A stretch of DNA of 64,000 bases, taken from the NCBI RefSeq assembly GCF_000463075.2, contig NZ_AVAQ01000012.1, positions 248,001-312,000 of the forward strand, given 5' to 3'. Of this stretch, positions 8,917-17,769 are shown piece after piece (position 1 is the first letter of the stretch; every line of letters starts with the position of its first letter). The notes beneath the pieces are model-generated. The model saw only the letters and a list, made by a program, of their open reading frames with translations, was not told the DNA's origin and made no database searches. The stretch is from Lactiplantibacillus plantarum EGD-AQ4. GTDB taxonomy: Bacteria > Bacillota > Bacilli > Lactobacillales > Lactobacillaceae. Both the position numbers and the translations under genes were made by a program.

Positions 8917-9864
8917 ATGAATGCTGCATATCGACAACTTTATATTTTTCAATTATTAATTTCGGATCATCTCGTTAATAAGACTCAGCTTGCGGAACAC
9001 TTCGCCGTTAATCCCAGAGCGATTCAGCGCGATATCAGTCAAATCAAAAACTTCATTATCGAACAACAATTACCTTATCAGCTAACCTATCGCCGACAAT
9101 TGAACGGTTATCAGTTAACCACCGCCCAGGATCACATTTCTAAATTGGTCATTCTAGTGCTGATCAAAATTCTATTGGCGAGCCGCTCGTTGAATCAAAG
9201 TGAACTGCATGATGCGATTACTGGATTGCTTGGATTGGTTTCCAAGTCCGATCAGGCTGAAATTCAACCAATCGTCAAAAATGAAGTGTTCCATTATCAA
9301 CCGGTACATCACCAACAACCATTACTAAAATTAATCTGGCAAATTAGCCAGTTTATTATTGGGCAACAAACTATCGACATTGACTATCGCAATAGCCATA
9401 ATCAAACTGAAACGCGCACGATTTTACCGCAAGCTATCATTTTTTCGGAATACTATTTTTACGTTGTCGCTTATAGTACCAAGTATCACGCTAACCGTTT
9501 CTTTCGCTTGGACCGTATCTTTGGTTACCGCGCTACCACGCAAAAAATCCACCGCAGTCGCGCAGAACGCGTCAGCGATGGTGAATTGCGTCAATATATT
9601 CATTACATGCAGCCGGGTGAAAAGACCACGATTCGCTTTGAATTTACCGGCATTGTCGAAGCTGCCTTGGATCGTTTTCCAACAGCCAAGGTCATCACTG
9701 CTCAAAGTAACCACCAAAAAGTATTGATTGAGGCCGAAGTCTTTGATACCGGTGCAATGATGTGGCTGCTCAGCCAAGGAAATCGGGTACGAGTGGTTAG
9801 CCCGGACTCTTTTGTGCGGGAAATGCGGGAGGCGCTGGAAAACATGTTAAATCTCTATCAATAA
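8917..9864 (+). CDS. WYL-domain transcriptional regulator
   Basis: A 315-residue regulator with an N-terminal HTH (LVNKTQLAEHFAVNPRAIQRDISQIKNFI, a DeoR-like fold) and a WYL domain from about residue 145 (IDIDYRNSHNQTETRTILPQAIIFSEYYFYVVAY, FFRLDRIFGY). A C-terminal extension ends in VREMREALENMLNLY. GGAGG is 7 bases before the ATG at 8917, so an earlier in-frame ATG at 8905 is rejected. WYL proteins bind ligands or nucleic acid and often control defence loci. This one converges with the unrecognised two-gene locus at 9922-12941, whose control by it is inference. Confidence 0.9.
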   Translation: MNAAYRQLYIFQLLISDHLVNKTQLAEHFAVNPRAIQRDISQIKNFIIEQQLPYQLTYRRQLNGYQLTTAQDHISKLVILVLIKILLASRSLNQSELHDAITGLLGLVSKSDQAEIQPIVKNEVFHYQPVHHQQPLLKLIWQISQFIIGQQTIDIDYRNSHNQTETRTILPQAIIFSEYYFYVVAYSTKYHANRFFRLDRIFGYRATTQKIHRSRAERVSDGELRQYIHYMQPGEKTTIRFEFTGIVEAALDRFPTAKVITAQSNHQKVLIEAEVFDTGAMMWLLSQGNRVRVVSPDSFVREMREALENMLNLYQ

Positions 9865-9921
9865 GGGAAAAATAAAAGAGTAGAATTGTTCTACCCTTCT
9901 AACTTCAATTTTCACTAATTA

Positions 9922-11259
9922 TTATGCATTATAGACTTCTCTTGCTACTTGGCCGCTAGCCTTAAAGAAAACTAAACTCCCGTCTTTAATGTCAGCCGCA
10001 GCATCGTTGGAACTAAAGGAGTAGCTTTCGCCACTATTGGTCGTAATCGTACCCACACCACCTGCAAGGCCACTTACTTGCCCCACTTTGGTATCACTAT
10101 GGGCGGTCTCCTTCGCCATAGTATTTTTGTTAGACTGAATGGTACCTTTGTCTACCACGCGAACTGCTTTTGCCGTCTCACCATCAATACGAAAAGTAAT
10201 TTGATCTCCCTCTTTGAAGTCTCCAAACGTAACCTTAGTATTAAAATAGTAATGTTGTCCTGCAGGTGTTATTACATCTGCCAGGTCCATATTGATTGCA
10301 TTAATTTCTCCAATAATTTCATTATTACTTGACTCACTATTTCCAAACTTTGTTTTATCAAGATCAACCGGTTTTTCAAATTTACCAGCTTTTCCAAGCT
10401 TAGCATTCAGAATTTTTTCAGCTGCCAGTGCATTATTGATTAATGTTCCCGCATCTAAAATTTCTGTTTCGCTAAATTTTAAATAATCATCCGGCCAGGT
10501 TGCCTCTGCGCTGGAAACTCGGTGTTCCAAATCAACAGCGCTACTTTTTGTCATCTTTACCTGATTTTTCACCTCAGTCACTAAGGCATTAGTCGTGCGG
10601 ATACTGGCTTTAACTTTAGTATCATTACTAAGCATCTGAGCAGCAGCTTTTTTATTTTTTCCATTAGCCATAATCCCTGTTGTTGCTAATGTAGCAGCCC
10701 CTATCGTCCAACCTATAGGACCTAGTAATGATAAAATTGTTTCGCCACCTGCTATACCAGCACCACCCGCAGCTATAGCACCACCGCCAAGCCAAGCTAA
10801 AGCAGCATTCGTCGCCGCTGCACCAGTTAATCCAGCAATAGCTGTACCTGTGGAAGCTGTACCAATTGACATTGCTAGAGCAGTTAATGCTGTACCTCCA
10901 AAGGCAGCGACTGCAGTGCCTGCTACAACTCCACCTGCAGCTCCAGCTCCGGCCCCTTTCGCTATCTTAGCAGACTCCTTTTTGGCAGCATCCAACAGCA
11001 CTTGATAACTTTGAAGATTTATTTTTAAGGTTTCCACTTTATCCTTAAAACCTGCAGGAGTATTCTTTAACTCATCTATCACTGTCTCCGTTCGTTGTAA
11101 GCTGGCCGACAAATCATCACGTTTATCCTGTAGCCTCTCCAATTGCCTATTCAACTGTTGCGAAGATGTATTATACTCCTGTACATCATTCTCTAACCGT
11201 TGCTGCGCATCCTTCTTATATTCAGAATTAAATAAATCTTTACCAAACAATTCAGCCAT
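9922..11259 (-). CDS. Unrecognised coiled-coil protein with a glycine-zipper hydrophobic core
   Basis: 445 residues. Residues about 15-100 are strongly heptad-like (ENDVQEYNTSSQQLNRQLERLQ). About 103-200 are Gly/Ala-rich and hydrophobic (GAGAGAAGG, GLTGAAATNAALAWLGGGAIAAGG) like a glycine zipper that can insert in membranes. A second helical stretch follows, then a C-terminal part with two similar beta-rich modules (DVITPAGQHYYFN and TITTNSGESYSFSS, each followed by a DG-containing strand). I do not recognise the family. The gene is AT-richer than its surroundings. It lies 11 bases after the 589-residue-frame gene and is probably its operon partner. Confidence 0.7.
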   Translation of the reverse strand: MAELFGKDLFNSEYKKDAQQRLENDVQEYNTSSQQLNRQLERLQDKRDDLSASLQRTETVIDELKNTPAGFKDKVETLKINLQSYQVLLDAAKKESAKIAKGAGAGAAGGVVAGTAVAAFGGTALTALAMSIGTASTGTAIAGLTGAAATNAALAWLGGGAIAAGGAGIAGGETILSLLGPIGWTIGAATLATTGIMANGKNKKAAAQMLSNDTKVKASIRTTNALVTEVKNQVKMTKSSAVDLEHRVSSAEATWPDDYLKFSETEILDAGTLINNALAAEKILNAKLGKAGKFEKPVDLDKTKFGNSESSNNEIIGEINAINMDLADVITPAGQHYYFNTKVTFGDFKEGDQITFRIDGETAKAVRVVDKGTIQSNKNTMAKETAHSDTKVGQVSGLAGGVGTITTNSGESYSFSSNDAAADIKDGSLVFFKASGQVAREVYNA

Positions 11260-11270
11260 GTGTTTTCCCC

Positions 11271-12941
11271 TTAACTATTAAAATAATTATTAACATCTGA
11301 ACGATTTCTTAAAATCTGTTGTTGATCTACACCCATATGTTGAGCCAAATCACCACTAGCGACAAACTGGTCAGCAGTCGGCAAATCCATGTCATATGCT
11401 AATTGTTGCAAACGATTGGTTTCTGCGTATCGCTGATAAATTTGCACCAATAATTCCTGATAAAGAGTCTCGACCTTTGCAATAGCCTGTTGATAACTAG
11501 CCTCAATGGTTTTAGGACTAACTGTCAGGCCCACCATAAAGGTGTCAAACTGTTCTTTTACACTTAATAAAATCTGACTCCAGTTATCCATTGTATAGAT
11601 GAGCATCGCTGTCAATCCACCTGAGATCACTGCACTCATCAAGTTACCAATCAAGTCAGATACTGGGGCTAAAACTGGAAACTTCACCATTATATCTTTG
11701 CTTAATACATCACCTAACATTACTCCCAAAGAAGCAACTAAGGCAGCCGTAATTATCTTAGTCGCTTGGTTGGTTCTTTCACGTAAAGTTATCTGAGCAT
11801 CTTGGACACATAGGATTTTAGCTGCTTGAACTAAGCTAATCAGTGAATCGTTCAATAGCTTAGCAATATTGACTGCTGTCGTACTGAATGCATTTACAAT
11901 TGTATTAGTTACAGCACCCATAAAACCACCGGTCAATCCTGATACAGCAGCATCCTCTATTGAATTGACTCTAACATCAATTGTCGCCAAATTATTTTTA
12001 ATAGCTTGTATCAAAGAATCGAAACGCTCTTTAACAGAATTAAAGGTTTCCCATTGATTAATCACTTTCACAAGTGCTTTTATAATCGCATCCTCAACTT
12101 GGTACAATATTATTCCAATGACTGCCTTTCCTGATTGTTTCAATCCCTGGCTTGCACTGTTAACAAAAGTTCCTTTTAAAAACTTTTCACTTCGGTAATA
12201 CTGATTAATTTTTTTATCTATCGCATGCTTTGCATTTAAATCGTTCTCTTTTATAGCTTGTTCGTCTGCTGCTAATCTATTTCGTGTATTCTCGGCTTTA
12301 CTACGCTTTTTACTGTTGCTTAAGTTGGAATCATTCTGATCCAGACTATTCTGTTTCTTCCAAATCGCTTTTTTCCGACTTAAATCTTTTGCATACTCTG
12401 TCTTATCTTGAGCGCCCATTGATCGATTAATACTCTTATCAGTTAAGTGCAAGTTATCTTTACTATTTGCAATTTCATCTGCAGATAGCCCGGCCAATAC
12501 TCGCCCTTGATCTTCCCAAATTGTTTTGGTTGCAACAGTATGATCTAAATCAGTCTGCTGATTAGCCTTCAGAAGTTTTCCTGTGTTGACATCTGTTAAT
12601 TGATGTTTCTTTTTTAATTCTGTTTGTTGCCGATTTATCTCTTTATATGCAGCACTACCACCATGTAATGTTCTGGCGACATCTTTATCATATCCAGAAG
12701 TTTCATCTTTGAGTTGTTGCGCTACACCCTCACTGGAGTAAATACCCGCACGCACATTATGAATCGTGTCCACACCACCACCAACTTTAAAATCATCTAA
12801 GAATCTAGTAATCCCAAATTGTGACACCAGATTACGCTTAACTTGTTGGTCAACATCACTGATTAACTCTTTTACATGTAAGTGTGGTTCATCTAATTCT
12901 TGAATCTCCGATAATTTGACTAATTCTGTTTCTGCAGACAT
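11271..12941 (-). CDS. Unrecognised large protein with hydrophobic central segments
   Basis: 556 residues from the ATG at 12941, where TTGGAGGG is well placed; 33 earlier in-frame codons lack a ribosome site. The first half is polar and Lys/Gln/Asp-rich. The second half has three or four amphipathic or hydrophobic segments (SGKAVIGIILYQVEDAIIKAL, AVSGLTGGFMGAVTNTIV, IITAALVASLGVMLGDVL, LMSAVISGGLTAMLIYTM), so membrane association is likely. No known motif is seen. It forms an AT-rich two-gene unit with the glycine-zipper protein. Gene order and composition suggest horizontal gain. Confidence 0.7.
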   Translation of the reverse strand: MSAETELVKLSEIQELDEPHLHVKELISDVDQQVKRNLVSQFGITRFLDDFKVGGGVDTIHNVRAGIYSSEGVAQQLKDETSGYDKDVARTLHGGSAAYKEINRQQTELKKKHQLTDVNTGKLLKANQQTDLDHTVATKTIWEDQGRVLAGLSADEIANSKDNLHLTDKSINRSMGAQDKTEYAKDLSRKKAIWKKQNSLDQNDSNLSNSKKRSKAENTRNRLAADEQAIKENDLNAKHAIDKKINQYYRSEKFLKGTFVNSASQGLKQSGKAVIGIILYQVEDAIIKALVKVINQWETFNSVKERFDSLIQAIKNNLATIDVRVNSIEDAAVSGLTGGFMGAVTNTIVNAFSTTAVNIAKLLNDSLISLVQAAKILCVQDAQITLRERTNQATKIITAALVASLGVMLGDVLSKDIMVKFPVLAPVSDLIGNLMSAVISGGLTAMLIYTMDNWSQILLSVKEQFDTFMVGLTVSPKTIEASYQQAIAKVETLYQELLVQIYQRYAETNRLQQLAYDMDLPTADQFVASGDLAQHMGVDQQQILRNRSDVNNYFNS

Positions 12942-13266
12942 TTGTTTCCCTCCAAAATAATATTTAAAATCAATTAAGTAATAGTTACACTCAACTTTTC
13001 TTGAACCAAGTATCTTACCTTGATAATTAAAACAGTACATATATAAGTGTAAGATTATGCGATTAACGATAGCTCTACTTTGTCAAAACATCTTAAGGAT
13101 TAATAATCTATCGGCATCTTCAAAAATATCGCTGGTTTTATAAAAGAAAGCGTAATTTGCAACAAATGAAAACGCAAACAATTGCTTTTATATTATACCT
13201 CAATTACATATAATTGGTAGATATTTTATTTAATAATAACTAAACATAACTGCATATGTAAGTGCA
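12942..13266. other. AT-rich gene-free leader of the unrecognised operon
   Basis: The 325 bases are clearly AT-richer than neighbouring DNA. They presumably hold the promoter for the operon reading left, but no clear -35/-10 pair stands out. Confidence 0.4.
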
Positions 13267-13508
13267 CTAGTATAGATCACTTTCACCTACTAATGCTCTT
13301 TTTGTAATATTTTGATTAGCCTTTAGCGATTTAGAATTTTCAAGCAAAATAATCTTGTTTGCAGACGTAATTTGCCCACGTCGACTTCGATATTCTTCCT
13401 CCGTCATGCTAACAGCTTTGATATTATTATTCTTTTCAGCAATTAAACCTGACAGAAGATTTTCTAGCTCTTCATTTTTTCAGTTGCTACTATACCCACC
13501 TGGGCCAT
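13267..13508 (-). pseudogene. Small frameshifted gene of unknown function
   Basis: An ATG at 13508 with AGAAGG 8 bases before it starts MAQVGIVATEK, then stops after about 13 codons. Adding one A to the A6 run near 13483 restores a coherent frame of about 80 codons. That frame runs through EELENLLSGLIAEKN and MTEEEYRSRRGQITSANKIILLENS to a TAG at 13267. The residue mix (charged helix) is coding-like. Either a genuine -1 mutation, programmed slippage, or a sequencing error in the A run. The family is not recognised. Composition matches the AT-rich neighbour operon. Confidence 0.55.
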
Positions 13509-13766
13509 TATAAAACCTTCTTTTTCATTTTATTATAATAATTGTACAATAACTTATAACCAATGCAGGCCTTTTCTTAATCATGATAGCTTATTATTCT
13601 GCTCAATAGTAATTGAAACTTTCAATTTACGTTAATTTATTCCGTTATATGCACATCAAATTCAATTGATACTTTATCGCTCAATATCTGCTGTTAATAA
13701 TTCATAACTCCCATGTTGTTATTACTAAGTATTAAACTCATAATTTTATAAACTTTACTATTAAAA

Positions 13767-13795
13767 ACGCCACCCGGTTCGCAAACCGTTTGACG
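13767..13795 (-). terminator. Terminator of the lipoprotein operon
   Basis: On the minus strand CGGTT and AACCG form the core, with an outer ACG/CGT pairing and internal mismatches, followed by five T residues. It lies 24 bases past the lipoprotein stop. Confidence 0.6.
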
Positions 13796-13818
13796 TCCAA
13801 TAACACTATTATGAACAC

Positions 13819-14919
13819 TCATCGCCAAGTCTTCGTCTCTATTTGATTTCCATTAGAGCTTTGGGCAGAAACAATCCCTTTATTTTCAACAGTAAAGGTA
13901 CCACCCATGTTGCCACCTTTGAAGCTCCATGTGAATTCCCAAGCATCGTCCAATTCCTTTTGCCCGGTAATCTCAATATGACTTTGATTCTTATTATAGA
14001 AATCCAGTGCACTCAACTCTTGCTTAGCCTCGTCAGCATTCAGATAATCCTTAGCTCCAGGTGAGCTAGAATCATCTGAAGACGCACCTGTATAAGACTT
14101 AATATTCGGATATTGTTTAGCAATGATATTACCAGTAGTCCCAACATCGCCACCAGCCGCTTCTGATTGATTTTCGGCCTGTAAGACAACGGTATCCGGA
14201 ACTTTTTCTAATTCACTCCAGACGTACGTACCTTGGTCGGCTTCAAAAATATTATGGCGCATTTGCTCGGCCTTTTTGTGATCCGCACTACTTACCGTTT
14301 TAGTCGCAGTTGAGTCACTACTCGAACTCGTCGCCGAACTACTAGAACTGCTAGAACTACTCTGCTGACCTGCTTGCTTCAATAATTTATCAACATCTGG
14401 TTTTAGCTTTTTAAGATATGGTTTCTTCTGCCAATTAATGTGCTGGCATTGCTTGATAATACCAGTATCATAGCTACCGTCAGTCACTTTCAATTGATCA
14501 GCAACGTCTTGTTTTAACTGACGATACTCAGCTAAATCTGTTTTGGCTGTTTGCTTCAAATCACTCAACTTAGTCTTCAAAGACTTTGCGCCGCCAGTAA
14601 TCTTAGTCCCTGCAGACACCGTCGTAACAGCCTTTTCAACCTCACCAGCTTTAAGCTGCGCTTGTGTGTCCAGATAAGTTTGTGTCTGTTTACGATAAGC
14701 TTTTGCCTTGGTATCCTTAGATTTCTGCGTCAATGCATTATCAAAATAGGTCAGGGCCTTATCAAATTTATTATCAGCAACCGCATTTAGGCCGTTGCTG
14801 ATGGCACTATCATAGCCTGAATTTTGGTGGCTGGTGGATTGCTTGCCACATGCAGCCAGGCCAACAACCAGCGCCCCCAGTACACTGATCAAACTTATTG
14901 TCTTCCACCAATTTTTCAT
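13819..14919 (-). CDS. Lipoprotein with TPR-like N-terminal region
   Basis: A 366-residue lipoprotein. The signal peptide ends in the lipobox LAAC (Cys24). Residues 35-110 look like helical repeats (GLNAVADNKFDKALTYFDNAL) and resemble the 41119-42168 protein (both have QTQTY). A poly-Ser linker at about 190-210 follows. The C-terminal about 145-residue domain is not recognised. It is the last gene of the operon headed by Mor-like paralogue 3. It is anchored outside the membrane, next to a TcaA-like protein, so an envelope-sensing or assembly role is likely (inference). Confidence 0.75.
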   Translation of the reverse strand: MKNWWKTISLISVLGALVVGLAACGKQSTSHQNSGYDSAISNGLNAVADNKFDKALTYFDNALTQKSKDTKAKAYRKQTQTYLDTQAQLKAGEVEKAVTTVSAGTKITGGAKSLKTKLSDLKQTAKTDLAEYRQLKQDVADQLKVTDGSYDTGIIKQCQHINWQKKPYLKKLKPDVDKLLKQAGQQSSSSSSSSSATSSSSDSTATKTVSSADHKKAEQMRHNIFEADQGTYVWSELEKVPDTVVLQAENQSEAAGGDVGTTGNIIAKQYPNIKSYTGASSDDSSSPGAKDYLNADEAKQELSALDFYNKNQSHIEITGQKELDDAWEFTWSFKGGNMGGTFTVENKGIVSAQSSNGNQIETKTWR

Positions 14920-14937
14920 TTCAAACGACTCCTCTTA

Positions 14938-15753
14938 TTAATCATCCGATGTCAGGGTTAAGTCGATCGTCTCCCCGTCACCATTGGGCCAAATCCAGTA
15001 ATCATCTTCGCTATCTCCGGAGCGCACTTTTAAGTTATATTTTCCCGGGAAAAAGCCGCTACTTAATTGTTGCTTCGAAAGTTGCTGGTTGTCAGCATCC
15101 TCCAGTTTGACCGTCACCGGCCCACCACTTCCGGTATAATCTAGTACCCGAATCGGCGTCCTTCTGGTGGTTAGATAATAGCTTGTGAAAAGTCCCAGCA
15201 CCCGCTTGCTTTCGACACTAAAATGATACTTAGCATGCGTTCCGGCGACACGTTGACCATCAATAATAATTCGACCAACTTCACTTAACGAATCCCGTGA
15301 ATGATTGTGCATATCCTTCACAACGCTCTTGGCACCAATCTCACTATATTTTAAATCCTGATCATCCTTGGAAAATTGTTTCAAAAATAACTTACTGTCC
15401 TGTTTTTGAACTGCTTTCGTAATATTGCTTGCAAGCTGGTCACGTGAAACGACAACGCGATTCTTGATGAAGAAAAAGCCCCCTAATATTAAAACTACCG
15501 CAATAACGGCAACAATTACGACATTGTTTCGCGGTGCTTGCTGTATTGGACTGGCACCCCCATCGGGTATTCTGGGCGTTGGCTGTGCATCCTGATTTAC
15601 GCGCTCTTCAGTCACCCTATGTTGTTCAGTGTTGGATTGTCTTTTCTCCGAAGCTTTCCCAGTCAGATCATCAGTAGCAACGACTTGACCACACTTCGGA
15701 CAGAATTTTGCATCCGGTGTTAACTCATAACCACAATTTGTACAATGTGTCAT
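14938..15753 (-). CDS. Zinc-ribbon membrane protein, TcaA/YvbJ-like
   Basis: A 271-residue protein with one zinc ribbon (CTNCG...CPKCG, residues 4-23), a polar linker, a single membrane helix (VVIVAVIAVVLILGGFFFI, about 75-93) and an extracellular part with TcaA-like features. TcaA in staphylococci is linked to glycopeptide response and wall polymer attachment. The zinc ribbon is predicted inside the cell. The next gene, the lipoprotein, starts 18 bases downstream. Family assignment rests on architecture and general resemblance, not on a catalytic motif. Confidence 0.72.
   Translation of the reverse strand: MTHCTNCGYELTPDAKFCPKCGQVVATDDLTGKASEKRQSNTEQHRVTEERVNQDAQPTPRIPDGGASPIQQAPRNNVVIVAVIAVVLILGGFFFIKNRVVVSRDQLASNITKAVQKQDSKLFLKQFSKDDQDLKYSEIGAKSVVKDMHNHSRDSLSEVGRIIIDGQRVAGTHAKYHFSVESKRVLGLFTSYYLTTRRTPIRVLDYTGSGGPVTVKLEDADNQQLSKQQLSSGFFPGKYNLKVRSGDSEDDYWIWPNGDGETIDLTLTSDD
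15040..15053. promoter_or_regulatory. Palindrome resembling a Noc-binding site
   Basis: TTTTCCCGGGAAAA inside the TcaA-like gene differs from the Bacillus Noc site ATTTCCCGGGAAAT only at the two outer bases. A noc gene is present at 62505-63356. A single site of this kind can occur by chance. Confidence 0.25.
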
Positions 15754-15883
15754 CTTTTTCCACTACTCCTAAAATTCCCGTAACATTGATTACTGCTTTC
15801 TTTATCTTCTGGTTGGTCAAGCAACAACCATCGAGGCATTTAACTAATCAATAACTATGTCCAGTCCGCACTAATTAGTTCCC

Positions 15884-16279
15884 CTATTCAAAGCTCTGTG
15901 GACTACCGGTTTCCACCTGATACCGATTATCCACATGATACCCATTTGCAATCAGCTGGTTTTGAAACCAAGTATCAAACATCATGCCGTACCAAATCTC
16001 ACTGACAAGAGTGAAAATAAGTTCAAGCATTACTCCAAAAACCAGCATGACAAGTATGTCAGCAATTATCATCCCAACAACCGGGATAAACGTTTTTTGG
16101 ACAAAGCCCCGTGTCTTATACTTTTGCGTCAGTAGCGGATACAACCAGTTAAAAAGGAAAGCCATCCAGTTGAACGACCCCTTAACTTGTTTCGTCACAA
16201 TTTGACCGTTAACTTCCTTGACCAGCGTCATGTCTTGCTTCACCCGATGATTAAAATCAAACCAATCTGAAAAATCCAT
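15884..16279 (-). CDS. DUF2628-like small membrane protein
   Basis: A 131-residue protein. FNWMAFLFNWLYPLLTQKYKTRGF is the DUF2628-type core (an aromatic-rich amphipathic helix), followed by two hydrophobic helices. The ATG at 16279 is chosen as GGAGG lies 11 bases upstream; a TTG six codons earlier overlaps that site. It is the second gene of the operon and starts 33 bases after the Mor-like gene ends. DUF2628 proteins are small membrane proteins of unknown function often found beside zinc-ribbon membrane proteins. Confidence 0.7.
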   Translation of the reverse strand: MDFSDWFDFNHRVKQDMTLVKEVNGQIVTKQVKGSFNWMAFLFNWLYPLLTQKYKTRGFVQKTFIPVVGMIIADILVMLVFGVMLELIFTLVSEIWYGMMFDTWFQNQLIANGYHVDNRYQVETGSPQSFE

Positions 16280-16311
16280 TGTCTTCACTGCCTCCAAAAT
16301 ATCCTAATAAT

Positions 16312-16578
16312 TTACCGATCCTGTTGCTGAGTTTTGAGAACTTTGACGACCCAGCGCTGCGAATAGCCATATTTATTTGCTAATTCATAACTATTTTTAC
16401 CGTTATATTGTTCCAACACGTGACGGGCTGCTAAATTACGGTCATAGAGATGAATTGGAATTGTGATTTGCATCCCCCGATATTGTTCAAATACTTTTAA
16501 CATGCCCTCCACTCCAATTAACTCGCTAATCCCACGATAAAAGGAATGCAATGCCTCAACGTCCACATCTTCCTTCAT
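16312..16578 (-). CDS. Mor-like helix-turn-helix protein, paralogue 3
   Basis: An 88-residue paralogue of the genes at 7906 and 8379. Seen: VEALHSFYRGISELIGVEGMLKVFEQYRG, IPIHLYDRNLAARHVL and the helix-turn-helix NSYELANKYGYSQRWVVKVL. GGAAGGAGG is 6 bases before the ATG at 16578; an in-frame ATG 24 codons upstream lacks a site. It heads the operon DUF2628, TcaA-like, lipoprotein, just as paralogue 1 heads the other zinc-ribbon operon. That repeated arrangement argues for autoregulation or regulation of the linked operon. Confidence 0.77.
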   Translation of the reverse strand: MKEDVDVEALHSFYRGISELIGVEGMLKVFEQYRGMQITIPIHLYDRNLAARHVLEQYNGKNSYELANKYGYSQRWVVKVLKTQQQDR

Positions 16579-16888
16579 GAATAACCTCCTTCCATTCCCC
16601 GAATCTACCAGCCACTTCAAAAGTAACCATTCAAAACTAACCGGATCCATCTCGCTACCTTATATTCCGATTTTCTTGGGTATCCTACCGGCAAATTTTA
16701 ACCGCTAGCGGCAGCTGTTATTAGCGATGATTCGCGTTGGCAAAGCTCATCAAAGCACACTCACAACATCGTCCCCAATTATAATTAATTCAGCTACATT
16801 GCCACAGTCACACTCGACACGACAAAGTACATGTTATTTCTGCTTAGACTTGCCACTAAGAATGTCCAACTGTGCCGCGCAAACCAAA
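16579..16888. other. Gene-free stretch upstream of the Mor-like operon
   Basis: 310 bases with no coding sequence that I can support. It presumably contains the promoter of the leftward operon; no clear element was picked out. Confidence 0.4.
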
Positions 16889-16933
16889 AATAGCGGTACC
16901 GTCTGGGCTCACGACCATGACGATACCGCTATT
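16889..16933 (-). terminator. Terminator of the 16974 membrane-protein gene
   Basis: AATAGCGGTAcCGTC and GACgATACCGCTATT pair over about 15 bases with one mismatch. A/T runs on both sides suit two-way termination. Confidence 0.75.
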
Positions 16934-16973
16934 AAACCGTTAAAAATAATGCACTACCCAGTACCCTTAGCAA

Positions 16974-17357
16974 TCAGCCTTGCCCATCCGCACTTTCCCG
17001 AGCACCCTCAAACATCAATTCGACCACCTCAACCAATACCGCTACCGGTATCAAATAAATCAACCCAATAAAATACCAAAATGCTTCATTGAAGCTAATC
17101 ACGCTATAACGTGCGAAAAGCAACAGGGTCACGCAACTCAGTAATAGTAACAGCGCGCAAATTTTCCGCCGTAAACTCGTCTTCACCATCACTGATACCC
17201 CCAATAAACCGGCCAAAATACCGCAAGTCACATACCCGATCAATTGATCACTATCCAGCTTAAATCCGGTATGTACACCGGTCGAAAAATAAAGTGCCGC
17301 GAGATAGACCACTAAATAGCCGCCCGCGATTATTTGAACGCGTCGATAAACTTTCAT
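16974..17357 (-). CDS. Small four-helix membrane protein, unknown
   Basis: A 127-residue protein with four predicted membrane helices (IIAGGYLVVYLAALYF, LIGYVTCGILAGLLGVSVMV, ICALLLLLSCVTLLLFARY, FWYFIGLIYLIPVAVLVEVV) and a charged tail. The ATG of MKVYRRVQ is used because GGGGG precedes it and the 69 upstream in-frame codons look non-coding. Monocistronic, with its own terminator. The family is not recognised. Confidence 0.65.
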   Translation of the reverse strand: MKVYRRVQIIAGGYLVVYLAALYFSTGVHTGFKLDSDQLIGYVTCGILAGLLGVSVMVKTSLRRKICALLLLLSCVTLLLFARYSVISFNEAFWYFIGLIYLIPVAVLVEVVELMFEGARESADGQG

Positions 17358-17651
17358 TTGACGTTTTCCCCCACTCTGTCCAATGTTTGTACCATCGTAA
17401 GCTCTTATTCTATCATTGTGATGGATAGAGGCCAAATGTGGGTTAGTCATGACATGCAGTGACCATCGCCGAACACTCCTGAACCGGTTACTAATCAACG
17501 GATATCCACCGGTAAACAAGCTACAGCTATTTCTCTCACAACAATTTGTTTTGTCGCAATTCACCGCTACCCCATCTAGATTAAGTTTATCTGTATGAAC
17601 CCGGATAGCGCTAGGACGAGGCTTTCTAAAGTCTAAGCTTGACTTGTGACG

Positions 17652-17689
17652 TGATAACGTTTTTAATTAGTATATGATTAACAAATCAT
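17652..17689 (+). promoter_or_regulatory. Control region of the Ldh2-type dehydrogenase
   Basis: TGATAACGTTTTTA matches the CcpA cre consensus at 12 of 14 positions. It overlaps a possible promoter (TTGTGA, 18 bases, TAGTAT). Just downstream ATGATT-AACA-AATCAT is a perfect inverted repeat. Together they suggest catabolite control plus a specific regulator; both are inferences. The rest of 17358-17769 is gene-free. Confidence 0.35.
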
Positions 17690-17769
17690 TAAAAATAAGT
17701 TGATGTTATCTGTATATTTTAATGACTGAGTTAATCCTTAAATCTAATTCAAACAACGTGGTGAAGACA

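Noticed and set aside
15430-15450. TCACGTGAAAC resembling half of a parS site inside the TcaA-like gene.
   Set aside because: Only one half matches TGTTTCACGTGAAACA and it sits in a coding gene. No full parS was found in the window.
17722-17769. A longer N-terminus for the Ldh2-type dehydrogenase.
   Set aside because: No ribosome site before the ATG at 17722, and the extra 16 residues do not fit the family start.
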